From Dakarella massiliensis (GTDB lineage: Bacteria > Pseudomonadota > Gammaproteobacteria > Burkholderiales > Burkholderiaceae_F), in assembly GCF_001182045.1 (NCBI RefSeq), contig NZ_CVTY01000007.1:806001-870000 (forward strand): a stretch of DNA of 64,000 bases, written 5' to 3'. The position numbers and the translations under genes are program-made. Positions 33,616-40,182 of this stretch are shown here, piece after piece. The notes beneath the pieces are model-generated. The model made no database searches. It saw only the letters and a list, made by a program, of their open reading frames with translations, and was not told where the DNA came from. Every line of letters begins with the position of its first letter. The first letter of the stretch is position 1.

Positions 33616-33955
33616 CGTCGTTCCTCCTAAAACGCCTCATGAACCCTTTAACCGTCCCTTCGTGCCCTTCGCTTGAGAAGATCGCCATAGCGGGACTTAC
33701 TGCCAGGATGTCTTCAATGCACTCCCGCATGCGTTTGTCACCAAGCGAACCAACCGAGTAATTCTTCGAATCCTCGCCTACCGCCAGGACATGAACTTTT
33801 CGGTCACGAAGAAAAGACCAATCGATAATCTCGGCTCTGTCCGACGGAAGGACGTTCACCGTGTCCTTGGTGTAGTTCTGCCCTTCACGTTCGGTTTGGA
33901 AGAGAACAACCACGGACTCTCCAAGCTTTCGGCAATTCGCTTCGATCACCCTCAT
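33590..33955 (-). CDS. Unknown small phage protein between initiator and helicase genes
   Basis: 121 residues from the ATG at 33955 (AGGGGG 9 bp upstream); a GTG at 33973 overlapping the previous stop is the alternative. No recognised domain: a beta-rich start (VVVLFQTEREGQNYTKDTVNVLP), then KVHVLAVGEDSKNYSVG, and a basic C-terminus (VKGFMRRFRRNDDG). It overlaps the helicase start by 26 bp. Its position suggests a replication accessory function such as a helicase loader. Confidence 0.5.
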   Translation of the reverse strand: MRVIEANCRKLGESVVVLFQTEREGQNYTKDTVNVLPSDRAEIIDWSFLRDRKVHVLAVGEDSKNYSVGSLGDKRMRECIEDILAVSPAMAIFSSEGHEGTVKGFMRRFRRNDDGSSYTEL

Positions 33956-33969
33956 TCGTCTTGTCCCCC

Positions 33970-34734
33970 TCACCTGAACAGGTTCCTAAAGCCGGTTGTG
34001 TCTTCCTCACCTGGTCGGAACTCTTCTCCTCTTCTTTGACCTCCTTCCCTTCTTTGTGCTTCTTTCTCTCTCCTTACCCATGTCTGCCAGCTTTGCGTCC
34101 AGCCTTTATCTGACCTTCTGGTGGAGGAACCTCTGCCGTTCTCCCAGTAGAACCTGAAGTCAGTAAAGACTTTCTTAGGATCCAAATCAGGACGTACGGC
34201 TTCGATGTAGTCCTTCCAAGCATCCGGGATCTCGGATAGCGAGAAGCGGTGTGTCTGTGCCTCCCGCTTCGCCGCAGGCGAGGGGGGGGGTAGGGGCTCT
34301 TCTTTATTCCTTTCTTTATTACTTATTTGTTTGGGTGCATCTCCTGCACTACCCTCGTGCGCCTCTTGCACTACCCCTAGTGAATCTCCTGCACCAGTCT
34401 GATGAATATCTTTCACTAGTGAATCTCCTGCACCAGTGGGAGTACATTCACTAGTAGCCACTCCCTCTAGGTTGATTGCATATCCGCTTGGTGTTGTGAA
34501 CGTCCCTTTTATGACGATTTTCAAAACGCCTTGTGCCGTCAAAAGCGCAATCCGGCTTTTAACTGAGCGGGTAGACATTCCAGTTTCAGAGGCAATGCGA
34601 GTTGTCCCCGGGTTGCACAAGCCGGAGCAACTGTTTCTATGGTTTATCAGGACTTGCAAAACAGCTTTCGAAAGAGTGTCTAAATCACACCTTTCCCAAA
34701 GTGTTCTGGTGTCTTGGAGGTTGTTAAATGCCAT
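33970..34734 (-). CDS. O-like replication initiator with winged-helix N-terminus
   Basis: 254 residues. The N-terminal 80 residues are a winged helix domain (LSKAVLQVLINHRNSC...STRSVKSRIALLTAQGVLKIV). A linker with the repeated peptide GAGDSL (about 99-125) is encoded by iteron-like DNA repeats, and a Trp-rich C-terminal domain (DAWKDYIEAVRPDLDPKKVF...GWTQSWQTWVRRE) resembles helicase-loader regions. The lambda O gene also contains its origin. It is the second gene of the leftward transcript after cro. Confidence 0.8.
   Translation of the reverse strand: MAFNNLQDTRTLWERCDLDTLSKAVLQVLINHRNSCSGLCNPGTTRIASETGMSTRSVKSRIALLTAQGVLKIVIKGTFTTPSGYAINLEGVATSECTPTGAGDSLVKDIHQTGAGDSLGVVQEAHEGSAGDAPKQISNKERNKEEPLPPPSPAAKREAQTHRFSLSEIPDAWKDYIEAVRPDLDPKKVFTDFRFYWENGRGSSTRRSDKGWTQSWQTWVRREKEAQRREGGQRRGEEFRPGEEDTTGFRNLFR
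34300..34460. other. Putative phage replication origin: iterons plus AT-rich stretch within the O-like gene
   Basis: CTAGTGAATCTCCTGCACCAGT occurs exactly at 34377-34398 and 34416-34437. Partial copies lie at 34335-34353 (ATCTCCTGCACTACC) and 34356-34377 (CTCTTGCACTACCCCTAG). An AT-rich, pyrimidine-heavy stretch (34300-34332) lies beside them. Repeats next to a melting region inside the initiator gene match the lambdoid origin plan. Confidence 0.65.
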
Positions 34735-34742
34735 GGCATTAG

Positions 34743-34976
34743 TTAAGAACGAGGCATATTGCAGTCGTTCTTATTCCCTACAGGAACGAAGGGATTGAGA
34801 ATATGCGCCGGGAGCCCTGTTACCTCACTTGCTTTTTTTAGGTATTTTTGCGTGATGTAGCCCCTTTTCTTCCACATTGAAACCTGGCCAGAGCTAACGC
34901 CAATCTTTTTAGCGAGTTCACTCTGAGTACAGCCACATGCCTGCACAGCAACGTCAATGCAGTTGACGCTATCCAT
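34743..34976 (-). CDS. Cro-like repressor
   Basis: 77 residues from the ATG at 34976 (GGTGGAGAAGGAT upstream). It is a small helix-turn-helix protein (TQSELAKKIGVSSGQVSMWKKRG) of the Cro/YdaS type, divergent from the cI gene. It is the first gene of the leftward early transcript, starts just after that promoter, and by analogy represses cI transcription during lytic growth. Confidence 0.8.
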   Translation of the reverse strand: MDSVNCIDVAVQACGCTQSELAKKIGVSSGQVSMWKKRGYITQKYLKKASEVTGLPAHILNPFVPVGNKNDCNMPRS

Positions 34977-35010
34977 ATCCTTCTCCACCGTCAAATAAAA
35001 CCATGGCAAT

Positions 35011-35039
35011 AGAATAGCATTTTTAGCTTTTGTTGTCTA
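35011..35039 (-). promoter_or_regulatory. Leftward early promoter with operator half-site
   Basis: On the minus strand TAGACA (35034-35039) and TATTCT (35011-35016) are 17 bp apart, 35 bp before cro. The word TTTAGCTTTTGTTG (35022-35035, plus strand) covers the spacer and the -35, so a repressor bound there would block the promoter. Confidence 0.7.
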
Positions 35040-35067
35040 TAAAAACCGCAGAAGACTAGTTGATGTT

Positions 35068-35081
35068 TTTAGTTTTTGTTG
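35068..35081 (+). promoter_or_regulatory. Second operator half-site in the cI-cro interval
   Basis: TTTAGTTTTTGTTG, one base different from the word at 35022-35035 and in the same direction, 46 bp apart. It lies 26 bp before the cI ATG, so it may serve repressor autoregulation. The cI promoter itself is not clear. Confidence 0.6.
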
Positions 35082-35107
35082 ATAGCTTTAAGAGCTAGGG
35101 AGGAAAA

Positions 35108-35803
35108 ATGGAATTCAAAGACAAACTCAATCTTCTGCTTTCCAGAGAAAAGCTAAATCAGGCGGATTTGGCTCAAAAAATTGGGGTTTCACGCCAAGCT
35201 GTGCAAGTGTGGGCTTCTGGGAGGTCTGTCCCGAAAGGAACAAACTTAGCCAAGATTTGCGAGTTCTTCGGCGTATCTCCTGAATGGTTCTCTAACCAAA
35301 GCTCCGTATCCAAAGAAGAAGTGCAAGTTAAATCCTTTATCCCGGGAGAAGACACTCCACCAGAAGGGTACGTTTCAATCCCCGAGTATCAATTAACATT
35401 TTCTGCCGGGAACGGTTCTGAACCAGAATGGGAACAGACGAAGAAATCATCCGCCGCGTGGTATAAGGTCGACTACTTACGGAGTAAAGGCGTTAACCCA
35501 GCAAGATGTCGCAGAGCAAAAGTTGTCGGTGACAGTATGGAACCCCTGCTCTTTTCAGGAGACACTATCCTTTGGGAAGAAAACGTCGACCCTCATATTG
35601 GGTGCAACCGGATAGTTGATGGAAGTATCTACGTTTTGGCTGTAGACGGGGCACTTCGTATCAAAAAACTCGCCCATATAAAAAACGGCATTCGGATCAT
35701 TTCCATTAACCCCGCCTATCCGCCTGAGGATTATTTCGGGGATGAAGCAGATGGAATTCGGCTTTTCGGTCGAGTCATAGAATCAAGCCATACTTTCAAA
35801 TAA
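35108..35803 (+). CDS. CI-type repressor with S24/LexA autocleavage domain
   Basis: 231 residues; GGGAGG lies upstream of the ATG. An N-terminal helix-turn-helix (LNQADLAQKIGVSRQAVQVWASG) is joined to an S24 peptidase domain: cleavage site Ala100-Gly101, nucleophile Ser143 (GDSMEP) and Lys186 (LRIKKL). All residues for RecA-stimulated self-cleavage are present, so the prophage should be SOS-inducible. Matching operator words lie on both sides of the gene. Confidence 0.92.
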   Translation: MEFKDKLNLLLSREKLNQADLAQKIGVSRQAVQVWASGRSVPKGTNLAKICEFFGVSPEWFSNQSSVSKEEVQVKSFIPGEDTPPEGYVSIPEYQLTFSAGNGSEPEWEQTKKSSAAWYKVDYLRSKGVNPARCRRAKVVGDSMEPLLFSGDTILWEENVDPHIGCNRIVDGSIYVLAVDGALRIKKLAHIKNGIRIISINPAYPPEDYFGDEADGIRLFGRVIESSHTFK

Positions 35804-35820
35804 ATTAGTCCTCTTCTTTT

Positions 35821-35848
35821 AAAAACCGCCTTCGGGCGGTTTTTTTGT
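35821..35848 (+). terminator. Terminator of cI
   Basis: ACCGCC/GGCGGT around a TTCG tetraloop, with AAAAA before and TTTTTTT after, 17 bp past the cI stop. A textbook strong terminator that isolates cI from the early operon. Confidence 0.9.
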
Positions 35849-35894
35849 GTCTGTTGCTCATTGTCAAAAAAAAACATCTACTTTCTTTTTCTAT

Positions 35895-35934
35895 TTTAGT
35901 TTTTGTTGACAACAAAAGCTAAATAGGCTATAGT
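35895..35934 (+). promoter_or_regulatory. Rightward early promoter under a full operator dyad
   Basis: TTGACA (35906-35911), a 17-bp spacer and TATAGT (35929-35934) form a near-consensus promoter. The inverted repeat TTTAGTTTTTGTTG / CAACAAAAGCTAAA (35895-35908 and 35910-35923) covers the -35. Each arm matches the half-sites upstream of cI. Repression by CI is inferred. Confidence 0.85.
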
Positions 35935-35980
35935 CATGTCATCGAACAAAGCAACAAAGGCAACTAATCAAGGAGCCCTC

Positions 35981-36040
35981 ATGTACACCTATCGAATCAG
36001 CGTCAAATCCAACTTCGCCGAGTGCGAGCTGATCGATTAA
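35981..36040 (+). CDS. 19-residue leader ORF of the early operon
   Basis: ATG at 35981 with AAGGAG 6 bp upstream; the peptide is MYTYRISVKSNFAECELID. It is the first open frame after the early promoter and ends 12 bp before the next gene. It is too short for a domain. It may be a leader peptide, a small regulatory protein, or a frame that simply positions ribosomes. Confidence 0.5.
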   Translation: MYTYRISVKSNFAECELID

Positions 36041-36052
36041 CAGGAGACAGAC

Positions 36053-36268
36053 ATGGAAAAAGACATGGCTTACAGAACCGCCGATTACGACCAGTACGAG
36101 TCTGATCTCCGTGAACGCGAAGTGACTCAGAACCTGACGGTGCATGAAGACTCCGCCCGGGAAATCTTTCTCTGGATCGCTGAAGCAGCTATTTCGCTCG
36201 CTTCCCTCTTCCTGATCACGGCCGTGCTCCTGTCCTTCTTTGGGATTCTCGAGTTCTCGATCAATTGA
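36053..36268 (+). CDS. Small single-TM early protein
   Basis: 71 residues with CAGGAG upstream. The N-terminal 40 residues are acidic and soluble (YRTADYDQYESDLRERE) and the C-terminus is one TM helix (about 44-66, ISLASLFLITAVLLSFFGIL). I do not recognise the family. Early position and membrane anchoring suggest a host-takeover or exclusion function; this is inference. It overlaps no gene and ends 8 bp before the next ATG. Confidence 0.65.
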   Translation: MEKDMAYRTADYDQYESDLREREVTQNLTVHEDSAREIFLWIAEAAISLASLFLITAVLLSFFGILEFSIN

Positions 36269-36276
36269 GGTCTGCG

Positions 36277-36744
36277 ATGGATAAAAACGAAAAACCGCTC
36301 CGCATTACTGAAGAAGCCGCCCGGGATATGTGGGCGGCTGCATGTGGAATCGCCAAACAAGAAGTGGACTTTGATGTCGCACCGCAAGTGAACGGCTACC
36401 TTCTCAATCGGCTTAAAGAGTTACACGAACTCGCTGGTGGCGGCGTCGATGATCCTCTCGGTTTCTTTATCCGTAAGCCCGGTGAGGAGAGCCTCTTTGA
36501 GGCAAAGCAAGTAGATGGCGCCCATACGGGCAAGACCGCCAAGCTGGTAGGCGAGTCGTTTGGAAGTGAACTCCTCGTATTTCTCCTCCAGCGTGCCCCC
36601 ATTACCGACCCCCGGATTCTTCAGGTGGTCGCCAAGTTTCTGATTGAACTTTTCAACGTTGAATTTTCTGCTGAAGGGAAGAACGATCGCCCCAGACTGC
36701 AGGCCGGCAACGATGATCTGGGTCACCTCGGCGGAGGTGAATGA
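36277..36744 (+). CDS. Unknown early protein (overlaps an antisense gene)
   Basis: 155 residues from the ATG at 36277, with GAGG 8 bp upstream. The first 48 codons (RITEEAARDMWAAACGIAKQE...LLNRLKELHELAG) look like a helical phage protein. The rest lies opposite the minus-strand gene at 36421-36759 and could be an accidental read-through extension that replaced a lost stop. No domain recognised. Confidence 0.45.
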   Translation: MDKNEKPLRITEEAARDMWAAACGIAKQEVDFDVAPQVNGYLLNRLKELHELAGGGVDDPLGFFIRKPGEESLFEAKQVDGAHTGKTAKLVGESFGSELLVFLLQRAPITDPRILQVVAKFLIELFNVEFSAEGKNDRPRLQAGNDDLGHLGGGE

Positions 36745-36759
36745 ATTTTAGTCAGACAT
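36421..36759 (-). pseudogene. Antisense unknown gene with premature stop at codon 4
   Basis: An ATG at 36759 with an ideal AAGGAG (36767-36772, 7-bp spacing) reads Met-Ser-Asp-TAA. The same frame then continues open for over 100 codons (NSFTSAEVTQIIVAGLQSG... to TSEFV, stop 36421-36423) with host-like codon use. A single T-to-G change on the coding strand (TAA to GAA) would give a 112-residue protein. A GTG at 36726 could rescue a shorter form but has no ribosome-binding site. No family recognised. It runs against the early operon. Confidence 0.55.
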
Positions 36760-36849
36760 AGCTTTTCTCCTTGTGGATGAAAGAAAGAGCGTTTTGGTGG
36801 AACCGCTCAATTCAATCTTCCTACAAGGAGATCCTCAGAACCGAGTTCT

Positions 36850-37091
36850 TATGCATGGCTCAAAGCCATACACAAGATCTTGCAATGAAGGTAAGTGACA
36901 GGGGTGCAATGCCCCGGACAGCATTGATCCGTAAACGGCATTACGGGGACGCTCGAGCAGACAGCCGTACGACCTGACGCGGCTAACTCCCAGAAGCTCT
37001 TCTGAGCCATATGCCAGGGGCAGTTGACCTGAGCTGGGAGGAAAAAGCCTACCGTTGTCGCTTTTCTTAAGGACACAACGGTCGGTTTTTT
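36850..37091 (+). ncRNA. Candidate structured RNA ending in a terminator
   Basis: This stretch between two plus-strand genes has no convincing ORF. It holds consecutive short hairpins: ATGGCT-caa-AGCCAT (36855-36869), CAATGC/GCATTG (36907-36926; a competing GGGG/CCCC at 36901-36915), CCGTAA/TTACGG (36929-36946), and ACCGTTGT/ACAACGGT (37051-37082) followed by CGGTTTTTT. It could be a trans-acting RNA, an antitermination (nut/put-like) element or a leader controlling the Sak4-like gene. Confidence 0.45.
37051..37091 (+). terminator. Intra-operon terminator before the recombination genes
   Basis: An 8-bp perfect stem ACCGTTGT/ACAACGGT with a 16-base loop, then CGG and six T. It would stop early transcription 26 bp before the ATG of the ATPase gene unless antitermination operates. 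Confidence 0.65.
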
Positions 37092-37116
37092 CAAGTTGGA
37101 TCTTTATGGAGAAGCA

Positions 37117-37797
37117 ATGAGTTACGCAACACTAATTCTTGGCGAATCCGGCACCGGCAAAACAGCGAGTCTGAGGAATCTGGATCCGTCCAGAACGCTT
37201 CTGATTCAGCCGACTAGGAAACCACTCCCATTCAAGCCCACTGGCTGGTTCGAGAGGAAATTCACCAAAAGCGGGAACAATGGCGGGAACATCTACGTCA
37301 CAGATGATCCCAAGATCATTGTGGCGGCTATGAAAAAGTCTCAGGCCGACATCATCGTGGTTGATGACTGGCAGTACATCCTCGCCAACATGTATATGGC
37401 TCGGCGGGATGAGAAGTCATTCGACAAGTTCAACGCGATCGGCGGTGCCGGCTTTGATATCTGCCAGGCCGCCTCTCAGCTCGATGGAGACAAGCGCGTC
37501 TACATCCTCGCTCACACCACTACCGACGAATTCGGCAACACCAAGATCAAAACACTGGGAAAGCTCCTCGACGACAAGATCGTGGTCGAGGGCATGTTCA
37601 CAACTGTTCTTCGGACTCACGTTGTGAACGGCCAGTACTACTTCAGCACCCAGAACTCAGGTTCAGACACCGTCAAGTCTCCTATGGGGATGTTCGAAAC
37701 GGCAGAAATCGAGAACGACCTGGCTGCTGTCGACAAAGCTATCTGCACTTACTACGGAGTCACCAATGGCGACAAAACTAACGCTGTATCAGCTTGA
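37117..37797 (+). CDS. Sak4-like phage recombination ATPase
   Basis: 226 residues from the ATG at 37117 (GGAGAAGCA upstream). Walker A GESGTGKT at 9-16, LLIQPTRKPLPFKPTGW, then IIVVDDWQYILANMYM as Walker B, and LAHTTTDEFGNTKIKTLGK. This is the compact RecA-like ATP-binding protein found with phage SSBs and thought to help strand annealing or exchange. It overlaps the next gene by 32 bp. Confidence 0.8.
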   Translation: MSYATLILGESGTGKTASLRNLDPSRTLLIQPTRKPLPFKPTGWFERKFTKSGNNGGNIYVTDDPKIIVAAMKKSQADIIVVDDWQYILANMYMARRDEKSFDKFNAIGGAGFDICQAASQLDGDKRVYILAHTTTDEFGNTKIKTLGKLLDDKIVVEGMFTTVLRTHVVNGQYYFSTQNSGSDTVKSPMGMFETAEIENDLAAVDKAICTYYGVTNGDKTNAVSA

Positions 37798-38272
37798 TGA
37801 AAGTATCCGGGAACTCTTCGAAAACCTTCCGGTTGATGAAGATACCGGTGAAATCCTCCCCGAAGCGGCCGCCCAGATCGACGCTCTTCACGAACAGTTC
37901 GAAGAGAAGATCTGCGGTATCGGTCTCTACGTCAAGGAACTCAAGGCTAACGCGGAGGCATGCAAGGAAGCGTCTGCTCAGCTTTCCGCCCGAGCCAAAT
38001 CCCTCAATTCCCGCGCTGATTGGCTGAAGTCCTATGCCCTTCAGCACATGCAGCAGAACGGACTCGTCAAAGCCGAGAACCCGCTTTGCAAGGTATCGGT
38101 TGCCAAGGGTATGCCGACCGTCTCTATCTACGACGAGAAGCAGATCCCTGAGAAGTTCTACATCGTCAAGAAAGAACTCAGCAAAGCCGCAATGAAGATT
38201 GCGCTGAAGGATGGCGTTGATATCCCGGGTGCCAAGCTGGTGACCGGTCCGGCGTCTCTTCGAATCAAGTAA
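37766..38272 (+). CDS. Gp157 family phage protein
   Basis: 168 residues with the siphovirus Gp157 layout: N-terminal LYQLDESIRELFENL with DTGEI, a helical middle (LYVKELKANAEACKEASAQLSAR) and the C-terminal beta part (KVSVAKGMPTVSIYDEKQIPEKFYI). The family is linked to phage resistance in Streptococcus, with no known biochemistry. Here it lies within a recombination gene cluster. Confidence 0.85.
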   Translation: MATKLTLYQLDESIRELFENLPVDEDTGEILPEAAAQIDALHEQFEEKICGIGLYVKELKANAEACKEASAQLSARAKSLNSRADWLKSYALQHMQQNGLVKAENPLCKVSVAKGMPTVSIYDEKQIPEKFYIVKKELSKAAMKIALKDGVDIPGAKLVTGPASLRIK

Positions 38273-38296
38273 TCCCCATTTTTAAAAGGAAAACAA

Positions 38297-38914
38297 ATGG
38301 ACTTCACTCTTAACGCGGATAGCGCCAAGGAATCTTGCCGGGCCCCCAGTGCCATCACGGAATCCGGCGCTTATATCGGTCAGTTCCATGACGCGTACTA
38401 CTACACCACGAGGTCGGGTGCCGGCTTCATGGTGTTCAACTTCTTCGCGAACGACGGACGTTCCGCTCGTCTGAATATGTGCATTACGAAGCGGGATGGA
38501 TCTGACTCTTTCGCTCGAGGGATTGTGGACGCGGTGATGACGGTTCTTCGTAAGCGTTCGATCTCTTCCACGCTGGGCGTCATTAAGTACTCGAACGGTA
38601 ACTCTCAGGACGTTGAGCGCTTCCATGATCTCGAAGGAAAGAAGATCGGCGTGATCCTTCAGCGAGTGAATGATCCGTCTGATGAGAAGTACCCGTTCCA
38701 CATGGAGCTCCTCACGCCGTTCGACGCCGACACCCGCATGAACGCCCGGGAAATTCTCGAGAAGGCTCCGGAAGCAAAGGCAGTGGACGCCCGGCTGAAG
38801 ACTCTGTCGGACCGCACGCTTAAGAAGAAGTCCGCAGCCGAATCGTTCGAGTCTCCCAAGCGAGATGAAGCGCCGGCACACGATACGTTCGTGAACGAAG
38901 ACATCCCCTTCTAA
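38297..38914 (+). CDS. Phage single-stranded DNA-binding protein (SSB-like)
   Basis: 205 residues. The N-terminal two thirds are beta-rich (GAYIGQFHDAYYYTTRSG, FMVFNFFANDG, GVILQRVNDP), consistent with an OB fold. A linker rich in charged residues leads to the acidic tip VNEDIPF, like the SSB C-terminal tail that recruits partner proteins. Its place after the Sak4-like and Gp157 genes supports the call; the exact family is not certain. Confidence 0.75.
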   Translation: MDFTLNADSAKESCRAPSAITESGAYIGQFHDAYYYTTRSGAGFMVFNFFANDGRSARLNMCITKRDGSDSFARGIVDAVMTVLRKRSISSTLGVIKYSNGNSQDVERFHDLEGKKIGVILQRVNDPSDEKYPFHMELLTPFDADTRMNAREILEKAPEAKAVDARLKTLSDRTLKKKSAAESFESPKRDEAPAHDTFVNEDIPF

Positions 38915-38928
38915 GAAAAGATTCACCC

Positions 38929-39306
38929 ATGACTGAAGAAAAAATCAATCACCCGGCGCACTATAACCAGCTGCCGCACGAAGTCATCGAGATCGTTGCT
39001 GATCGGGATTTCTGTTCTGGGAACGTTGTGAAGTACCTGATGCGCGCCCCATATAAGGGAAATGCAGTTGATGACCTGAAAAAGGCGCGCTGGTATCTGA
39101 TATGGCTCCTGGAGCATAACTACCCGATAGGCTCGCGCGATCTTTACCATAAGGAATACAGAATGACTTGTGAAAACGCTAATGCGATCAGCGGTCCTGG
39201 AGCCAAAGAAATCTCAAAAGCAATCAAGCTTTTTGTGTCCGGATATGGGGAGGAAGCTTTGGCCGCTATAGATAAAGCAATAGATGAACAGGAGAGCGAG
39301 AAATGA
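38929..39306 (+). CDS. DUF3310 protein
   Basis: 125 residues. The DUF3310 motif is clear: INHPAHYNQLPHEVIEIV, NVVKYLMRAPYKGN and DDLKKARWYLIWLLEH. The family is widespread in phages and sometimes called nucleotide-kinase-like; its function is not established. The C-terminal 55 residues are an extra helical segment. It overlaps the next gene by 4 bp. Confidence 0.85.
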   Translation: MTEEKINHPAHYNQLPHEVIEIVADRDFCSGNVVKYLMRAPYKGNAVDDLKKARWYLIWLLEHNYPIGSRDLYHKEYRMTCENANAISGPGAKEISKAIKLFVSGYGEEALAAIDKAIDEQESEK

Positions 39307-39524
39307 GGAAGCGTTACAGAACAATCCCCCCGCTGGGGCTACTGATGGTGGATGTGAAAGAAGCCGCGGCCATGCTCTCGATTGGGGAAAGCACCGTGTG
39401 GAAAAAGGTGAAGGAAGATCCCTCGTTCCCTCGGCCCGTGCGCCTCAGCCCAAAGTGCACGAGGTTCAAGGTAGACGATATCAGGAAGTGGGTGAAATCC
39501 GTCGGTACGGGAGTCTCAGCGTGA
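39303..39524 (+). CDS. AlpA-like DNA-binding protein, probable excisionase
   Basis: 73 residues with an AlpA/MerR-like winged helix: VDVKEAAAMLSIGESTVWKKVKED, then FPRPVRLSPKCTRFKVDDIRKWV. Such proteins act as recombination directionality factors or regulators of integrase. It is the last gene of the early operon and the only excisionase candidate in the prophage. Confidence 0.75.
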   Translation: MRKRYRTIPPLGLLMVDVKEAAAMLSIGESTVWKKVKEDPSFPRPVRLSPKCTRFKVDDIRKWVKSVGTGVSA

Positions 39525-39567
39525 GTTTGGGGGAGCCGCGTAAAGCTCAACAGCAATATCTTCAATA

Positions 39568-39667
39568 TGGTATATTTTCCCTGTCCGGATTCCGGACGCG
39601 GGATTGGCGTCCCGAGCTATACGGCGAGCAATAGCAAGCCGCCGACTGTTGAAAGCGGCTTTTTTGT
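39568..39667 (+). ncRNA. Candidate small RNA after the early operon
   Basis: An extended -10 (TGGTATATT, 39568-39576) is followed by the palindrome GTCCGGATTCCGGAC, the hairpin CGGGA/TCCCG and the terminator stem AGCCGC/GCGGCT (39637-39660) with TTTTTT. The predicted RNA is about 85 nt. The last hairpin is probably also the terminator of the early operon. Confidence 0.4.
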
Positions 39668-39685
39668 TGTCTCGTGCATGGGGTC

Positions 39686-40145
39686 GTGAAACTCGACCCC
39701 ATCCGCAAGACCGGGAGCTACTCAGCAGCCACCCTCGCCCCCGCGGAGCAACTGCAGATCCGCAAGGCCATCTCGGCGCGCGCCCTACGCCCGCTTTCAG
39801 GTCGCAAAGTATGACCAGATCCGAAGCGAGGATCTTCAGACCGCTCTCGACTTCATCGCAACCTGCGAGGTAAAGCTCCCCGCGCTCGTAGATAAAAACT
39901 GCATCACGCTCTCAAGAGACGAGATGGAACGTATCAGAACCCTCGTCTACTACAAAAAATATCTCTTCCGCAGGCAGCTTGACCTTGTCTATCAGCTCCT
40001 CGTTGCTGTCCAGTCTCCAGAGGCGCCGCGCTTCTACGAAATGATGAACGAGGCAAACATGAATGAGGTCGAAAAGATCCTCGCCCACCACGACATGGCC
40101 GTAAAGGATTTGCCGTGCTATAGGTACCTGGTGGGGCTTTCGTAA
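39686..40145 (+). pseudogene. Remnant of a phage antirepressor (C-terminal part)
   Basis: Frame 1 from 39686 reads LDPIRKTGSYSAATLAPAEQ and LQIRKAISARAL, then runs out. One base over, from about 39786, the frame continues YARFQVAKYDQIRSEDLQ to a stop at 40145. The order recalls the C-terminal module of P22-type/BRO antirepressors, in which a dozen or so residues normally join the two blocks. A deletion with frameshift at about 39780 and loss of the N-terminal DNA-binding part explain it. A hairpin ATGGGGTCG/CGACCCCAT (39678-39702) covers its 5' end. Confidence 0.55.
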
Positions 40146-40182
40146 GCAAATCCGCCGAGTCTCTTATTATCAAGGGACTCGG

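Noticed and set aside
36771..36977. A 68-codon plus-strand frame over the same region
   Set aside because: Near its start the AAGGAG lies on the other strand, and an internal ATG is 30 bp from the next usable site; composition is not protein-like.
36849..37094. An 81-codon minus-strand frame over the hairpin region
   Set aside because: No ribosome-binding site, unusual Cys/His/Met-rich composition, and it covers a terminator; the hairpins explain the sequence better.
39604..39873. An 89-codon plus-strand frame after the early operon
   Set aside because: It crosses a terminator and reads Arg/Ser/Pro-rich sequence; the other two frames match antirepressor pieces instead.
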